Below the pieces are notes generated by a model. The model was not told the origin of the DNA and did not search any database. It was given only the letters and a program-made list of their open reading frames with translations. The position numbers and the translations under genes were made by a program. A stretch of 64,000 nt of DNA from Emticicia oligotrophica DSM 17448. Its GTDB lineage: Bacteria > Bacteroidota > Bacteroidia > Cytophagales > Spirosomataceae. The stretch is taken from contig NC_018748.1 of assembly GCF_000263195.1 (NCBI RefSeq), forward strand, positions 1,054,001 through 1,118,000, in the 5' to 3' direction. Position 1 is the first letter of the stretch; the number at the start of each line of letters is the position of its first letter. Positions 1 through 9,944 of the stretch are shown piece by piece.

Positions 1-762
1 CATAGAGCTATTCATATCGCCACTTTGAGTTTTATGACAAGCTTTTACCCAGTCGGCAACAATCATATAGCTATGTTTATTATTTTCACCAAAACCATAC
101 GAGCGGTCGAAATAGAAAACAGGGGCAGTAGATAATATTTGGGTTTCGGGATAAGCCTCTAATTGTGTAAATGAATAGGTATAATTTTTATTAAGTGAAC
201 GACCACCTAAAATTACAGGCTTTTTATCTTTCATTCGCTGCACTGCTCTTAATGCCAAAATTGAAGCTGTTTTATGATGAGCGTGCTGCTCTTCACTTGG
301 AATCAGGCAAATCACATAATCATACTGTCCTTCCTTCAGAATTTTGTCTAACTTTCTATCACAGAAATCAATATCCCAGCGTTGTCCAGCCAAAAAGGGT
401 AGCGGGTCGAGCTGATAATAATCATCTACTTGGTCGAAAAAATAAAAATTTCTAATCCCCATTATTTCTCCCGAACATAAGAGTTCTTTTTTTCGAAGTA
501 AAGGAAGATACGTACGTCCAACCGTAGAATCAGTTAAGTTTTTTCCGTAGTATGATGAAGCAACCAATCCATTATAACCTCCCGAACCATCAGTAATTAA
601 AGCCAAATCAGCAGTACCTTTCATTTCGTGAGTAATTTTAAAGATAGTCGCTGGAAACATCGTTTCATCATCTGGATGAGCAGTAACAATTAAGACCCTC
701 GGGCCTTGCGAAATGCCCATATAACTAACCAATAGTAGGATAAATACAAGTATCTTTTTCAT
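1..762 (-). CDS. PIG-L family deacetylase, 3' end cut by window edge
   Basis: Reading leftward from the ATG at 762 gives 254 codons that run off the window, so the C-terminus is missing. The N-terminus is a secretion signal (MKKILVFILLLVSYMGISQG), so the protein is probably exported. Residues about 29-34 carry the PIG-L zinc motif AHPDDE, and later 'EEQHAHHKTA' supplies the His pair expected for the metal site. Family members remove N-acetyl groups from GlcNAc-type sugars or related substrates; the substrate here is not visible. It follows the haem dehydrogenase on the same strand, separated by a terminator-like hairpin at 803-838. Confidence 0.88.
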   Translation of the reverse strand, partial: MKKILVFILLLVSYMGISQGPRVLIVTAHPDDETMFPATIFKITHEMKGTADLALITDGSGGYNGLVASSYYGKNLTDSTVGRTYLPLLRKKELLCSGEIMGIRNFYFFDQVDDYYQLDPLPFLAGQRWDIDFCDRKLDKILKEGQYDYVICLIPSEEQHAHHKTASILALRAVQRMKDKKPVILGGRSLNKNYTYSFTQLEAYPETQILSTAPVFYFDRSYGFGENNKHSYMIVADWVKACHKTQSGDMNSSM

Positions 763-802
763 AGAATAGAGTAGTGAGTAAGCATTAAGGAAGGCCTAAA
801 AT

Positions 803-838
803 AAAAACGTTCAGTAAACTAAATTACTGAACGTTTTT
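803..838 (-). terminator. Rho-independent terminator of the 846-4247 gene
   Basis: A perfect inverted repeat with 15-nt arms (803-817 and 824-838) and a 6-nt loop lies directly after the leftward dehydrogenase stop codon. Read leftward, the stem ends in a run of T. It separates that gene from the PIG-L gene. Confidence 0.8.
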
Positions 839-845
839 TGATTTT

Positions 846-3800
846 TTACTTTAAATTCGATAAAAATTCTACTACATCTCGAATCTCTCTTTTTGAAAGC
901 AATGAGCCCATTGGAGGCATACTCGATGGCATATTTTCTCGTTTAGCAATGCGTGAAAGTGGAATTTCCAAAGGTTCGGCATCAGAAGTGGTAATAACTA
1001 ACTCATGCTCAGTTTCTTTGGCTAAAATACCCGTTACTTCTTGACCATCTTTTAGTTTCAAGGAAACAGTTCCGTAACCAGGTGAGAGGCGAGCACTTGG
1101 CTCAACAAGAGCTTGTAGAAGCTGCTCACGTGTGAGTTTACTACCAATTTTGGCTAAATTTGGTCCAACAGAACCACCTTCTCCACCCAAATTATGACAA
1201 CGCACACATTGGGCAGTAGAGTTATAGTTGAAAATATTTCGACCTTCATTACGGTTTCCACCAAATAATGATTCCATATATTCATCCATTGGCGAAGCCC
1301 CCGGTTTTATTGCGGCCACCTTCGCTTTTAAATCTTCTGAACCTGTAGCATCAACGGCTTCTTTCAATTCTAAAGAAACACTTGGCGAAAGTTTTTTATC
1401 GCTTAATTGTCCAATCAAATCAGATAAAATATCTTTTGTTTTATCAAGAGCTAATTTACCTAATACAATTAACATCTGCTGTTGTTCTTTTATACCGCCT
1501 TTTGTGAAAATTGTATTGACAATTGCGGGTAAGCTTTCTTTCGAAACATTATTATTATTTAATAAACTCAAAGCTACTGTTCGCACACTTTCGTTTTTAT
1601 CATCCATTCCTTGCTTAATTGCTACTTCTATTTGCGAATAGTTAAGTTTATTCAACGCTGGTAAAATAGCTGCTTTTACTTTGGCATTATCAGAACTTGT
1701 ATAAATACTAGCTAACTCACTATTGAAATCTGGGATATTCAATTCAGTTAATAAACCAGCCATTGCGATGATAGTTTCTGGATTTGTCTCTTTCAAGAAA
1801 TTACCAATATATGGCTGAATTTTAGCTTTTACCAAAGCTCCATCACGCTCTAATTTTCCACGATATCTACCATCTACTCTATCCAAAACCGATGGGTTAT
1901 TCCAAGTACCTAAAGTAGCTAAAGCTTCGGCTTTGATATTATCTTTAATATCAGTTCTTGTAGAAAAATTAATCAATAAATCAACTTCTTTGGCAGTTCC
2001 TACACGTAAAGCAGCATTGATAGCTCTGCGAAGTAAAGGCTCAGAAGTAAAACGTGTTTCGGCTAAAGTTGCCGCCAATGCAGGTAATGCCGCTGGAATA
2101 GAAAGGTCATCGTTGATACCACGAGCCGCTTCCGTAACAATATACTCGTCTTTATCATTCAAGAAGATAGCAATATTATCATTTTTCAATCTTCTCAATA
2201 CCAAAACCGCCGCCGTACGAAGTGCTTTGCTTGGATTATTCGCCAAAGCTACGATTGGTTCAACTTTTCCGATACGAGAAAGAGCCAAAACACCCGCATG
2301 GCGAATGTAAACATCTTCGTCATTATTGGTTTCGAGCATCTGAATCAAGGCAGGAACAGCATCTTGGTAAGCCATGCGACCAATAGCTTCAGCAGCATAG
2401 AACTTGATTCTTGGGTTGCTACTTTTCAATAAAGCAACTAATTCGCTGCCAGCCGATGAAAGACGAATATCTCCAATAATTTTAGTCGCTTGGGCAATGA
2501 TTTCTTCATCTTTATCCTTCAACAAGCCCATTAATGGCGATGCAAATGTTTTGTTCTGACGAGCCAATTGTCCCACACCCCAAATACCGTGAATACGAGC
2601 CAATTGGTTTTCACGTTGTTCAATAGCTTTTGTTAATTGAGCAAAACCCTTTTGTCCTCGATTTACTAATTCAAATTGAGCTTTTTGGCGAACACGCATA
2701 TCGGCATTTGAAAGTAAACTATAAAGCATTGCTTCCGTTTGAACTCCATAATTCAACTGAATTAAGCGTTTGGTTTCTTTTCTGATAGCCTCAAAATCAT
2801 TTTTATCTTTTGTTACATCTAGTTTCCAAACTCTTCCATAATTTTTAGTATCCCAACCATTAATCCAGTCGGCTGCATATAAAGCTCCATCTGGGCCAAA
2901 CTGAATACCCGTTGGCAAGATTCCTCTCACCACATCTTTTTCGCCATCAAGTACAAACGATGCACCTTTTGGCTTTAAGCCAAATGACCAAATATGTGAA
3001 CCTGTAGGTGTACCCACAAATTCAACCAAGAAAAACTTATTTTTCCAATCAGAACCTAAAGCAGTTCCGGGGTTATAGACCATACCCGTTGGGCCATTGT
3101 GGTAGTTCATGATTGGTGGAATGATGTAAGCAGCCTGACCGTCCCAACGAGGTTTGAATAGTTTTTCATCCATCCAAACATTAAATTTATTATTCTTTGG
3201 GTCGGTGTATTTTCCGTATTGCCAGTTCGAACGCCAACCAGCATCCGAGCCTTCTACTACGTGCACTAAACGTTCACTTTCGCCCGGGTGGTCGCCATCA
3301 TTATCGGAAGAAATAAGATTGCCATACTCATCAAAAACAAATTCGTGTGTATTTCTTAAACCAGAAGCAAAAATCTCGAAATCACTACCATCGGGGTTCG
3401 AACGAGCGATAATTCCAGAGTTAGGGTGCTCAAACTTCTTACCATCGGCAGTAGTGATATTAGCTCCAATATCACCAATATTCCAATAAATACGGCCATC
3501 TGGGCCTTCGGTTACACCCGACATCCCGTGTCCGCTAAAGCCAATATGTACGCCATAACCGTGGCTGATAGATGTTTTCTTATCAAAAATACCATCACCA
3601 TCAGTATCTTTTACTCGCCAAAGGTCTGGGGCAATACCAATAAACATTTCCTTACCTTTTACTAAAAGCCCTCCCGCTACGTCGGTAATTTCTTCAAAAA
3701 AATCATTTAAGACTCTCATTGACACATCAGCAATACCATCATTATTGGTATCTTCCAATCGCCACACCTCATCTTTTTCTATGGCTAAATCTTTCCAATC

Positions 3801-4247
3801 ATGGCTACCATCTTCATTGAGGTCTTTCAACCATTCATTTTCTTTACTACGCTCAGGAGCAAAAATTTTGTGCAAAAATGCACGGCGGTCTTCAACGGTT
3901 TGTAAACCAATTGATTCGGTCATCCAATCACGGTGACCACGAATATCAAATTCAGAGTTCTTTTGTCGGTTAGTTCGAATGAGATAAACACGCCCTTGGT
4001 CATCAATTGACATAGCAACGGGGTCTGGAGCGAGTGAGTCTGAAGCCCAAAGACTCATCTGAATACCATCCGCAAGCTTAACGGCTATTTTTTCACGAAT
4101 TTCTTTGGCTTTCGTAACTGCCTTTGCGGGGTCTTCTTTTATAACCAGAGGTTTTTCTTTTTTTCCATACTTGGCACATGAAATAATCAGCACTGTGGAG
4201 GCCGATGCCCAGACCAATTTACTTTTTAAAAGTTTTCGAAGAGTCAT
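846..4247 (-). CDS. PVC-type haem-binding dehydrogenase with HEAT repeats (lipoprotein)
   Basis: This 1133-aa protein has a lipoprotein signal (VLIISC near residue 24). Roughly residues 45-500 form a beta-propeller like soluble glucose/sorbosone dehydrogenases, with repeated 'D.N.DG..D' loops and 'GPDGALYAADW'. About 510-930 are HEAT-type alpha-helical repeats. The C-terminal domain has the c-haem motif CVRCH (about residues 1013-1017), followed by GEGGSVGPNL, typical of the PVC haem-binding domain. Such proteins are thought to oxidise sugars or related alcohols in the periplasm and pass electrons to a cytochrome, but substrates are rarely known. A terminator follows. The ROK regulator is divergent across a 402-bp gap and could control it. 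Confidence 0.9.
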   Translation of the reverse strand: MTLRKLLKSKLVWASASTVLIISCAKYGKKEKPLVIKEDPAKAVTKAKEIREKIAVKLADGIQMSLWASDSLAPDPVAMSIDDQGRVYLIRTNRQKNSEFDIRGHRDWMTESIGLQTVEDRRAFLHKIFAPERSKENEWLKDLNEDGSHDWKDLAIEKDEVWRLEDTNNDGIADVSMRVLNDFFEEITDVAGGLLVKGKEMFIGIAPDLWRVKDTDGDGIFDKKTSISHGYGVHIGFSGHGMSGVTEGPDGRIYWNIGDIGANITTADGKKFEHPNSGIIARSNPDGSDFEIFASGLRNTHEFVFDEYGNLISSDNDGDHPGESERLVHVVEGSDAGWRSNWQYGKYTDPKNNKFNVWMDEKLFKPRWDGQAAYIIPPIMNYHNGPTGMVYNPGTALGSDWKNKFFLVEFVGTPTGSHIWSFGLKPKGASFVLDGEKDVVRGILPTGIQFGPDGALYAADWINGWDTKNYGRVWKLDVTKDKNDFEAIRKETKRLIQLNYGVQTEAMLYSLLSNADMRVRQKAQFELVNRGQKGFAQLTKAIEQRENQLARIHGIWGVGQLARQNKTFASPLMGLLKDKDEEIIAQATKIIGDIRLSSAGSELVALLKSSNPRIKFYAAEAIGRMAYQDAVPALIQMLETNNDEDVYIRHAGVLALSRIGKVEPIVALANNPSKALRTAAVLVLRRLKNDNIAIFLNDKDEYIVTEAARGINDDLSIPAALPALAATLAETRFTSEPLLRRAINAALRVGTAKEVDLLINFSTRTDIKDNIKAEALATLGTWNNPSVLDRVDGRYRGKLERDGALVKAKIQPYIGNFLKETNPETIIAMAGLLTELNIPDFNSELASIYTSSDNAKVKAAILPALNKLNYSQIEVAIKQGMDDKNESVRTVALSLLNNNNVSKESLPAIVNTIFTKGGIKEQQQMLIVLGKLALDKTKDILSDLIGQLSDKKLSPSVSLELKEAVDATGSEDLKAKVAAIKPGASPMDEYMESLFGGNRNEGRNIFNYNSTAQCVRCHNLGGEGGSVGPNLAKIGSKLTREQLLQALVEPSARLSPGYGTVSLKLKDGQEVTGILAKETEHELVITTSDAEPLEIPLSRIAKRENMPSSMPPMGSLLSKREIRDVVEFLSNLK

Positions 4248-4649
4248 AGTTTTTTAGTTGAATACGTAAAATGGACAGCACATTCATCGAATGAACTGGA
4301 AAAATAAACAATTCTACTTAAAATGGCATCCTTGTCTCAGTTCTTTTTTAATTAACTTAGTTGGTTTTCATGTATATTATATACAATTATAAACAAATGC
4401 GTTTCGAGCAAACGATTGCACAAAACGATATTAATTTATTTAAAAACCAATTAAATATTAATTTTTTTTAATTTATAAGATACTGTTTTTTGTTTTTCTT
4501 AAAAAATATTCTTTACTTTAATGAATCAATTAAATTCTAACTGAGAAAATGAAAATAATTGAGATAATATATGTAAAAGGTTTACAATAATTTGATAAAT
4601 TGCTCTATTATTTATCAGATTAACTAAACCTATTATTACCTAAACTGAT
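4248..4649. other. Divergent intergenic region with candidate operator
   Basis: This 402-bp, very AT-rich gap separates the leftward dehydrogenase gene from the rightward ROK regulator gene and must contain both promoters. I see one perfect 13-nt palindrome, GTATATTATATAC, at 4372-4384, a candidate operator. No reading frame with recognisable content was found. Confidence 0.4.
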
Positions 4650-5894
4650 ATGTCTTTAACTAAACCTGATTCTATTACCGAAATGGAAATAGAATCACAC
4701 GGCCGAGAGTCTGTCGTTGACATCAAAAAAAACAAGCAGAAAAAGGGTATTTTGCTTGACTTATACTTCAACAACAAAAACACAATTGCTGAGCTTTCAC
4801 ACTCACTTCATATTAGTATTCCCTCAATTACAGCCTTGATTGATGAATTGGTTGAAGAACAATGGATTAGCGAAACAGGCTTTGCTATTTCAAAACAAGG
4901 AAGGAGACCAGCCATTTATGGCATAAATCCAGAAAAAAACTTCATTCTCACACTTGATATAAATACCCACGATACTCGAATAGCGGTTTTAAATCTTAAA
5001 AATGAAATTATTTTTTCTCAAACTTTCGATTTAAAACTAAAAAATAATCCATCATTCTTAGAAACACTCTTTCATTTGGTTGATGATGTGATGGAGGTGA
5101 AAATCGCTAAAGGTCGAAACATTATCGGTCTGGGAGTCTCGATACCTGGCTTGGTTAATAAAAAAACAGGTATTAACTATACCTATAAGAGCCTCAACAA
5201 CGATAATACTCCACTCGGAAAACTCATCGAAAATCATTTCAATTTACCTACCTTCGTTATCAACGACTCTAAAGCAACTGCATTCGGTGAATATCATTTT
5301 GGATTAGCAAAGGGTAAATCACACGTACTTTCAGTAAATGTTGACTGGGGAATTGGCTTAGGAATTGTACTTAATGGAGAAATATTCGATGGAGCTTCTG
5401 GCTTTGCCGGTGAACTTGGACACATTCAAGTAAACCCCGATGGAGTACTTTGTAGCTGTGGTAAAGTAGGTTGTTTAGACACTATCACTTCAGCCTCTTC
5501 ATTACTTAAAAGTATTAAGGAGGGGCTTCGTAGTGGGCAGGTTTCGAAGTTGGGCGAATATAAAGATTCTCTTGAAAATATTAATCTTGAAATGGTCATT
5601 GATGCAGCTCAACAAGGCGATGGCTTTGCGATTGATATTATTCATAATATTGGTCTGGAGCTAGGAAAAGGCCTTTCAATAGCGGTTCATTTATTCAACC
5701 CTCAAATCATTATTATTGATGGAGTTCTTTCAAGGGCTCAAAAACTCATTGTAAATCCAATCGAGCATGCCATAAATAAGTATTGTTTAACTGATTTTAA
5801 AGAAGATTTAAGTATAGAAATTTCTCAATTAAGTGAAAATGCTAAAATTTATGGTCTCCAAGCTTATGTGGTAGAATCTATTTTAAAAAGCTAA
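4650..5894 (+). CDS. ROK family transcriptional regulator
   Basis: The 414-aa protein has an N-terminal winged helix-turn-helix (about residues 25-90, with 'NTIAELSHSLHISIPSITALIDEL') followed by a ROK sugar-binding domain. The ROK zinc motif is intact as CSCGKVGCLD (about 268-277), and 'NDSKATAFGE' corresponds to the sugar-phosphorylation region of ROK kinases, with Asp kept. Length and order match NagC/XylR-type repressors that respond to a sugar or sugar phosphate. It lies just before a glycosylasparaginase and fucosidase and opposite the haem dehydrogenase, so a glycan-derived inducer such as GlcNAc or fucose is a reasonable inference, not shown. Confidence 0.9.
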   Translation: MSLTKPDSITEMEIESHGRESVVDIKKNKQKKGILLDLYFNNKNTIAELSHSLHISIPSITALIDELVEEQWISETGFAISKQGRRPAIYGINPEKNFILTLDINTHDTRIAVLNLKNEIIFSQTFDLKLKNNPSFLETLFHLVDDVMEVKIAKGRNIIGLGVSIPGLVNKKTGINYTYKSLNNDNTPLGKLIENHFNLPTFVINDSKATAFGEYHFGLAKGKSHVLSVNVDWGIGLGIVLNGEIFDGASGFAGELGHIQVNPDGVLCSCGKVGCLDTITSASSLLKSIKEGLRSGQVSKLGEYKDSLENINLEMVIDAAQQGDGFAIDIIHNIGLELGKGLSIAVHLFNPQIIIIDGVLSRAQKLIVNPIEHAINKYCLTDFKEDLSIEISQLSENAKIYGLQAYVVESILKS

Positions 5895-5914
5895 TCACCT
5901 ATATTATTCAGATT

Positions 5915-5974
5915 AGTTACTGGTTATTGGGAGATTGGCTAATAATAAGAGAAATTTTCCAATAACCAATAACT
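5915..5974. repeat. Palindromic intergenic repeat
   Basis: Arms at 5915-5930 and 5959-5974 match in 15 of 16 positions (core CCAATAACC). Further direct copies of the CCAATAACC-like word follow to about 6019. It lies between the ROK gene and the glycosylasparaginase gene and could end transcription or be a REP-like element. Confidence 0.5.
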
Positions 5975-6031
5975 AGTGTACAAGTACGCCAATAACCATT
6001 AACCGATAACCAAATAACCTATCGACAAACT

Positions 6032-7078
6032 ATGCAATCAAGAAGAAACTTCTTACACTGGTCTGTTCTGAGTTTACCATTTTTATCTGCCAGCAAGGCA
6101 TTGGCAAAAAAAACAGTAGCCCCACAAAAACCCATCGTAGTATCTACTTGGGATAGTGGTTTACCTGTAAATGCAGTAGCATGGAAAATTTTACGTGAGA
6201 AAAACGGCCGTGCATTAGATGCAGTAGAAGCAGGAGCAAACTCTATTGAAGATACAATTAATTGCTGCGTAGGCTTGGGAGGAAATCCAGACCGAGATGG
6301 GAAAGTAACACTTGATGCCTGTATCATGGATGAGCACGCCAATTGTGGAGCAGTAGCATATCTACAACGCATTAAACACCCAATTTCGGTAGCCCGCAAA
6401 GTAATGGAACTGACTCCTCACGTATTTTTGGTTGGCGATGGTGCTCAGCAATTTGCCTTAGCTAATGGCTTTCAGTTAGAGCCCGATAAATTATCGGCTG
6501 ATGCAGAAAAAACATATAAGGAGTGGCTTAAGAAATCAGAATATAAGCCAGTAATGAATATTGAGCAACAACAAAGTAAAGGACAGAAAAAAGAAGGTCA
6601 CGGCCCATTTGCTCCAAATCGCTTTGATGATGGCTCGTTCAATCATGACACAATGGGTACGATTGCCCTCGACAACGCAGGGAATCTTTCGGGTGCATGT
6701 ACAACAAGTGGAATGGGTTTCAAAATGAAAGGCCGCTTAGGTGATTCACCAATCATTGGAGCTGGACTTTTTGTAGATAATGAAGTAGGTGCCGCTGTTT
6801 CGTCGGGTCAAGGAGAAGAAGTTATTCGTATCGCTGGTACGCACGTGGTGGTAGAAATGATGCGTATGGGAAAAAGTCCAGAAGAAGCATGCAAAATTGC
6901 CATTGAGCGTTTAGTGAAAATTAACCCAGAAAAAGCAAAGAATTTCCAAGTAGGATTCATTGCCATCAATAAAGCTGGTGAGTACGGTGCTTACTCCATC
7001 AACCCAGGTTTTAGTTACTCAGTTACCGCCAGCGATGCAGGTGGCAAAGTATTCATGGCAATAAGTCATTACAAGTAA
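6032..7078 (+). CDS. N4-(beta-N-acetylglucosaminyl)-L-asparaginase family (glycosylasparaginase)
   Basis: This 348-aa protein is an Ntn-hydrolase precursor. The conserved self-cleavage motif is HDTMGT (residues 205-210), where Thr207 would become the N-terminal nucleophile after autoproteolysis into alpha and beta chains. The N-terminus has a twin-arginine-like signal (QSRRNFLHW followed by a hydrophobic stretch), indicating export. Downstream 'GRLGDSPIIGAGLFVDN' is typical of the substrate-binding region. The enzyme hydrolyses the GlcNAc-asparagine bond left after N-glycan trimming. The next gene encodes an alpha-L-fucosidase, which fits because glycosylasparaginases generally require removal of core fucose. 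The wider family includes plain asparaginases, but the sequence features favour glycosylasparaginase. Confidence 0.92.
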   Translation: MQSRRNFLHWSVLSLPFLSASKALAKKTVAPQKPIVVSTWDSGLPVNAVAWKILREKNGRALDAVEAGANSIEDTINCCVGLGGNPDRDGKVTLDACIMDEHANCGAVAYLQRIKHPISVARKVMELTPHVFLVGDGAQQFALANGFQLEPDKLSADAEKTYKEWLKKSEYKPVMNIEQQQSKGQKKEGHGPFAPNRFDDGSFNHDTMGTIALDNAGNLSGACTTSGMGFKMKGRLGDSPIIGAGLFVDNEVGAAVSSGQGEEVIRIAGTHVVVEMMRMGKSPEEACKIAIERLVKINPEKAKNFQVGFIAINKAGEYGAYSINPGFSYSVTASDAGGKVFMAISHYK

Positions 7079-7122
7079 TTAGTCTATTTCGATAGTCGAT
7101 ATTATTCATTAAGATAAATCAT

Positions 7123-7165
7123 AGAGCATCTTTCATCAAGTTTTTTTCTTGGAGAAAGGTGCTCT
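7123..7165 (+). terminator. Possible terminator or attenuator before the fucosidase gene
   Basis: Arms 7123-7134 and 7154-7165 pair with one G-T mismatch; the loop contains a T-run (7140-7147). It lies in the gap between the glycosylasparaginase stop and the preferred fucosidase start, so it could be a weak terminator. Confidence 0.4.
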
Positions 7166-7268
7166 ACATTTACTCGATAACAATAACGCTGACTTTCTCC
7201 CAACCCTTACATTATATCAATTAGTGTTTTCTTTCTTGAAAAAAACACTTTTAACTATTCAACCTCAG

Positions 7269-8648
7269 ATGAAGAAATATTTTATTCTTACAGCTTTTTT
7301 ACTTGCAAGTGTTTTTAGCAATGCTCAATATCAGGCTAATTGGCAGAGCCTCGACCAACGTCCTACTCCTGCTTGGTTTGAAGATGCCAAATTTGGCATT
7401 TTTATTCACTGGGGGCTTTATTCTGTACCTTCTTGGGCCACTAAATCAAATGCCGATGGCTTTGGAAGTGGGTATTCAGAATGGTATTGGCAGCGATTAT
7501 TTGCTAAAAACCTAAAGATTCACCCAGAATTTGTGGAATTTCATAAAAAGAATTTCGGAGATAAAAATTATCAAGACTTCGTACAGAATTTTAAGGCTGA
7601 ACTTTTTCAACCCAACGATTGGGCCAATATATTTGAGCAAGCAGGAGCTAAATACGTGGTATTAACCTCGAAACACCACGAAGGTTTTACCCTTTGGCCG
7701 AGCAAAGAATCTTGGAATTGGAATTCAGTAGATGTTGGCCCACACCGAGATTTAGCTGGTGATTTGATGACAGCCGTTCGAGCTAAAAACTTAAAGATGG
7801 GCTATTACTATTCTTTATATGAATGGTTTAATCCTGTCTACAAAGCCGATGTAAATACTTATGTTTCTGAACGAATGTTACCGCAGATGAAAGACCTTGT
7901 AACTCGTTATAAACCAGATATATTATGGACAGATGGCGAATGGGATTACCCTGCAAAAACATGGCGTAGCGAAGAATTTTTAGCATGGCTTTTCAATGAA
8001 TCGAACGTTAAGAATGAAATCGTTGTGAACGACCGCTGGGGCAGTGATACTAAGAGTAAACACGGAAGTTTTGCCACCTCTGAATATGGCCACGGTGGCA
8101 CTGATAATACTGAAACTACTGGAGGTTTTCAACGCCCTTGGGAAGAATGTAGAGGCATGGGAGAATCATTCGGATACAACCGCAATGAAAACCTTGATAG
8201 CTACCAAACTGGTGAAGCACTAGTTCACCAACTCATTGATATCGTGGCCAAAGGAGGTAATCTTTTGCTTAATATCGGGCCCGCAGCCGATGGTACAATT
8301 CCTGTAATTATGCAAGAACGTTTACACGAAATTGGCTCTTGGTTGAAAGTTAATGGCAGTGCCATTTATGGTACACGCCGATGGTCGAAAGCACCTGCTT
8401 ATACCAAAGAAAGCACGCTTTATTTTACTCAAAAAGGCAAAAACCTAAATGCGATTACTCGCAAATGGGAAGAAACCATTAGCATTCAAAATGTGGCTAA
8501 ACCAAGTAAAGTGACACTTTTGGGCTACAAAGGCGAGGTGAAGTTTACCTACAAAAATGGCACGCTTACTATCATGGCTCCATCGGTCAATCCGAGTAAT
8601 ATTCCTTGCCAATATGCTTGGACTTATGAAATAGAAAATGCCCTATAA
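7269..8648 (+). CDS. Alpha-L-fucosidase, GH29
   Basis: From the ATG at 7269 the protein is 459 aa with a clean signal peptide (MKKYFILTAFLLASVFSNAQ); an upstream in-frame ATG at 7149 would bury this signal and overlaps a hairpin, so I reject it. GH29 hallmarks are present: 'KFGIFIHWGLYSVPSWA' near the start, 'YVVLTSKHHEGFTLWPS', and 'DILWTDGEWDYPA', whose Asp is in the expected nucleophile position. 'GGNLLLNIGPAADGTI' closes the barrel. The enzyme removes alpha-L-fucose from glycans in the periplasm. It probably acts with the preceding glycosylasparaginase. Confidence 0.95.
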   Translation: MKKYFILTAFLLASVFSNAQYQANWQSLDQRPTPAWFEDAKFGIFIHWGLYSVPSWATKSNADGFGSGYSEWYWQRLFAKNLKIHPEFVEFHKKNFGDKNYQDFVQNFKAELFQPNDWANIFEQAGAKYVVLTSKHHEGFTLWPSKESWNWNSVDVGPHRDLAGDLMTAVRAKNLKMGYYYSLYEWFNPVYKADVNTYVSERMLPQMKDLVTRYKPDILWTDGEWDYPAKTWRSEEFLAWLFNESNVKNEIVVNDRWGSDTKSKHGSFATSEYGHGGTDNTETTGGFQRPWEECRGMGESFGYNRNENLDSYQTGEALVHQLIDIVAKGGNLLLNIGPAADGTIPVIMQERLHEIGSWLKVNGSAIYGTRRWSKAPAYTKESTLYFTQKGKNLNAITRKWEETISIQNVAKPSKVTLLGYKGEVKFTYKNGTLTIMAPSVNPSNIPCQYAWTYEIENAL

Positions 8649-8675
8649 GCTCTGCTATTCTTTACCTACAATCAA

Positions 8676-9896
8676 ATGAAAAAAATACTAATATTTTTCA
8701 CATTCCTTACATTAAACGCTCTATTAGTAGTTGCCCAAACTCCAGAAACTGGACAACAAAATAGAGCTTATTGGAGTAAGTTATTATACAAAATTTCGTA
8801 TCCAGTAATACATAATTTATCCCAAGAAACACTGGTTAAAAATATGCCCATTGAAACTGGGCCGAACACTTACAAAAGAGAAATGCCTGTTTCCCATTTA
8901 GAATCTGTGGGGCGAACAGTTGCTGGCATTGCTCCTTGGTTGGCCCTTGAAGATGACAATACCGAAGAGGGTAATCTCCGCAAAACGCTTCGAGAAAAAC
9001 TGTTGCAAGGGCTTCGAAATATGGTTAATCCTAAAAGCCCTGATTATCTGAACTTTAGAAAAGATATGCAACCATTAGTGGATGCCGCATTTTTAGCACA
9101 GGGTTTTCTTCGGGCAAAAAACAAACTCTGGGACCCACTCGATGATATAACAAAGAAACGTTTTGTAGAGGAATTCAAGGCCCTTAGAAATCGAAAGGCT
9201 TATTACAGCAATTGGCTCTTATTTGCTGCCACAACTGAGGCATTTCTGCTAAAAATTGGCGAAGATTACGACCCTGCACGTATCGACTACGCCCTCAAAA
9301 AGATTCCAGAATGGTATTTTGGAGATGGCATTTACGGCGATGGACCAAGTTTCGCCATGGATTATTACAACTCCTTTGTTATTCACCCCATGTTGGTTGA
9401 AGTACTAAAAGTAATGGTTGATGCTAATTTAGCGAAGAAAGAAGAATATGACTTAGCACTCAAACGTATGATTCGTTATGCCGAACACCAAGAACGTTTC
9501 ATTTCTCCAGAAGGAACCTACCCTCCTATTGGCCGTTCGATTGCCTACAGAGTTGGTGCATTTCATGTGCTGGCCTTGGCTGCTTTGCAAAATAATCTTT
9601 CGCCATATATGAAACCAGCCCAAGTACGCTGTGCACTAACGAAGGTGATGAAAAATCAATTTGAAGCCGAAGGCACTTTCGATGCAAATGGTTGGCTTCA
9701 ATTAGGTTTTGCAGGGCATCAAACTGAAATTGCAGAGCCTTACATTTCTACGGGTAGTTTATACCTCTGCACTTTTGGATTCTTACCTTTAGGTTTACCC
9801 GCCTCGCACCCTTTTTGGACAGATGCTCCCGCCGATTGGACTTCTAAAAAAGCATGGAGCGGACAAGCCTTCAAAAAAGATGCTCATGTGGATTAA
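8676..9896 (+). CDS. DUF2264 domain-containing exported protein
   Basis: The 406-aa protein starts with a signal peptide (MKKILIFFTFLTLNALLVVAQ) and then forms an alpha-helical, (alpha/alpha)-barrel-like domain with 'VSHLESVGRTVAGIAPWLAL' and 'YGDGPSFAMDYYNSFVIHPML', recognisable as DUF2264. Members occur widely in bacterial polysaccharide-utilisation loci and are suspected lyases or hydrolases acting on uronic or deoxy sugars, without a single settled activity. It starts 27 bp after the fucosidase stop, so the two are probably co-transcribed. Confidence 0.88.
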   Translation: MKKILIFFTFLTLNALLVVAQTPETGQQNRAYWSKLLYKISYPVIHNLSQETLVKNMPIETGPNTYKREMPVSHLESVGRTVAGIAPWLALEDDNTEEGNLRKTLREKLLQGLRNMVNPKSPDYLNFRKDMQPLVDAAFLAQGFLRAKNKLWDPLDDITKKRFVEEFKALRNRKAYYSNWLLFAATTEAFLLKIGEDYDPARIDYALKKIPEWYFGDGIYGDGPSFAMDYYNSFVIHPMLVEVLKVMVDANLAKKEEYDLALKRMIRYAEHQERFISPEGTYPPIGRSIAYRVGAFHVLALAALQNNLSPYMKPAQVRCALTKVMKNQFEAEGTFDANGWLQLGFAGHQTEIAEPYISTGSLYLCTFGFLPLGLPASHPFWTDAPADWTSKKAWSGQAFKKDAHVD

Positions 9897-9944
9897 TTCT
9901 TGAAATTTTGTACCTTCATCAATTCAATAACCAAACTCTGTTAA

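Noticed and set aside
1228-1641. Rightward frame of 137 codons opposite the haem dehydrogenase
   Set aside because: Its composition mirrors the coding strand of the large gene; it is a shadow.
1933-2310. Rightward frame of 125 codons opposite the HEAT-repeat region
   Set aside because: Antisense shadow of a clearly coding region.
7149-7268. Upstream start for the fucosidase gene
   Set aside because: It would place 40 extra residues before a clean signal peptide and overlap a hairpin.
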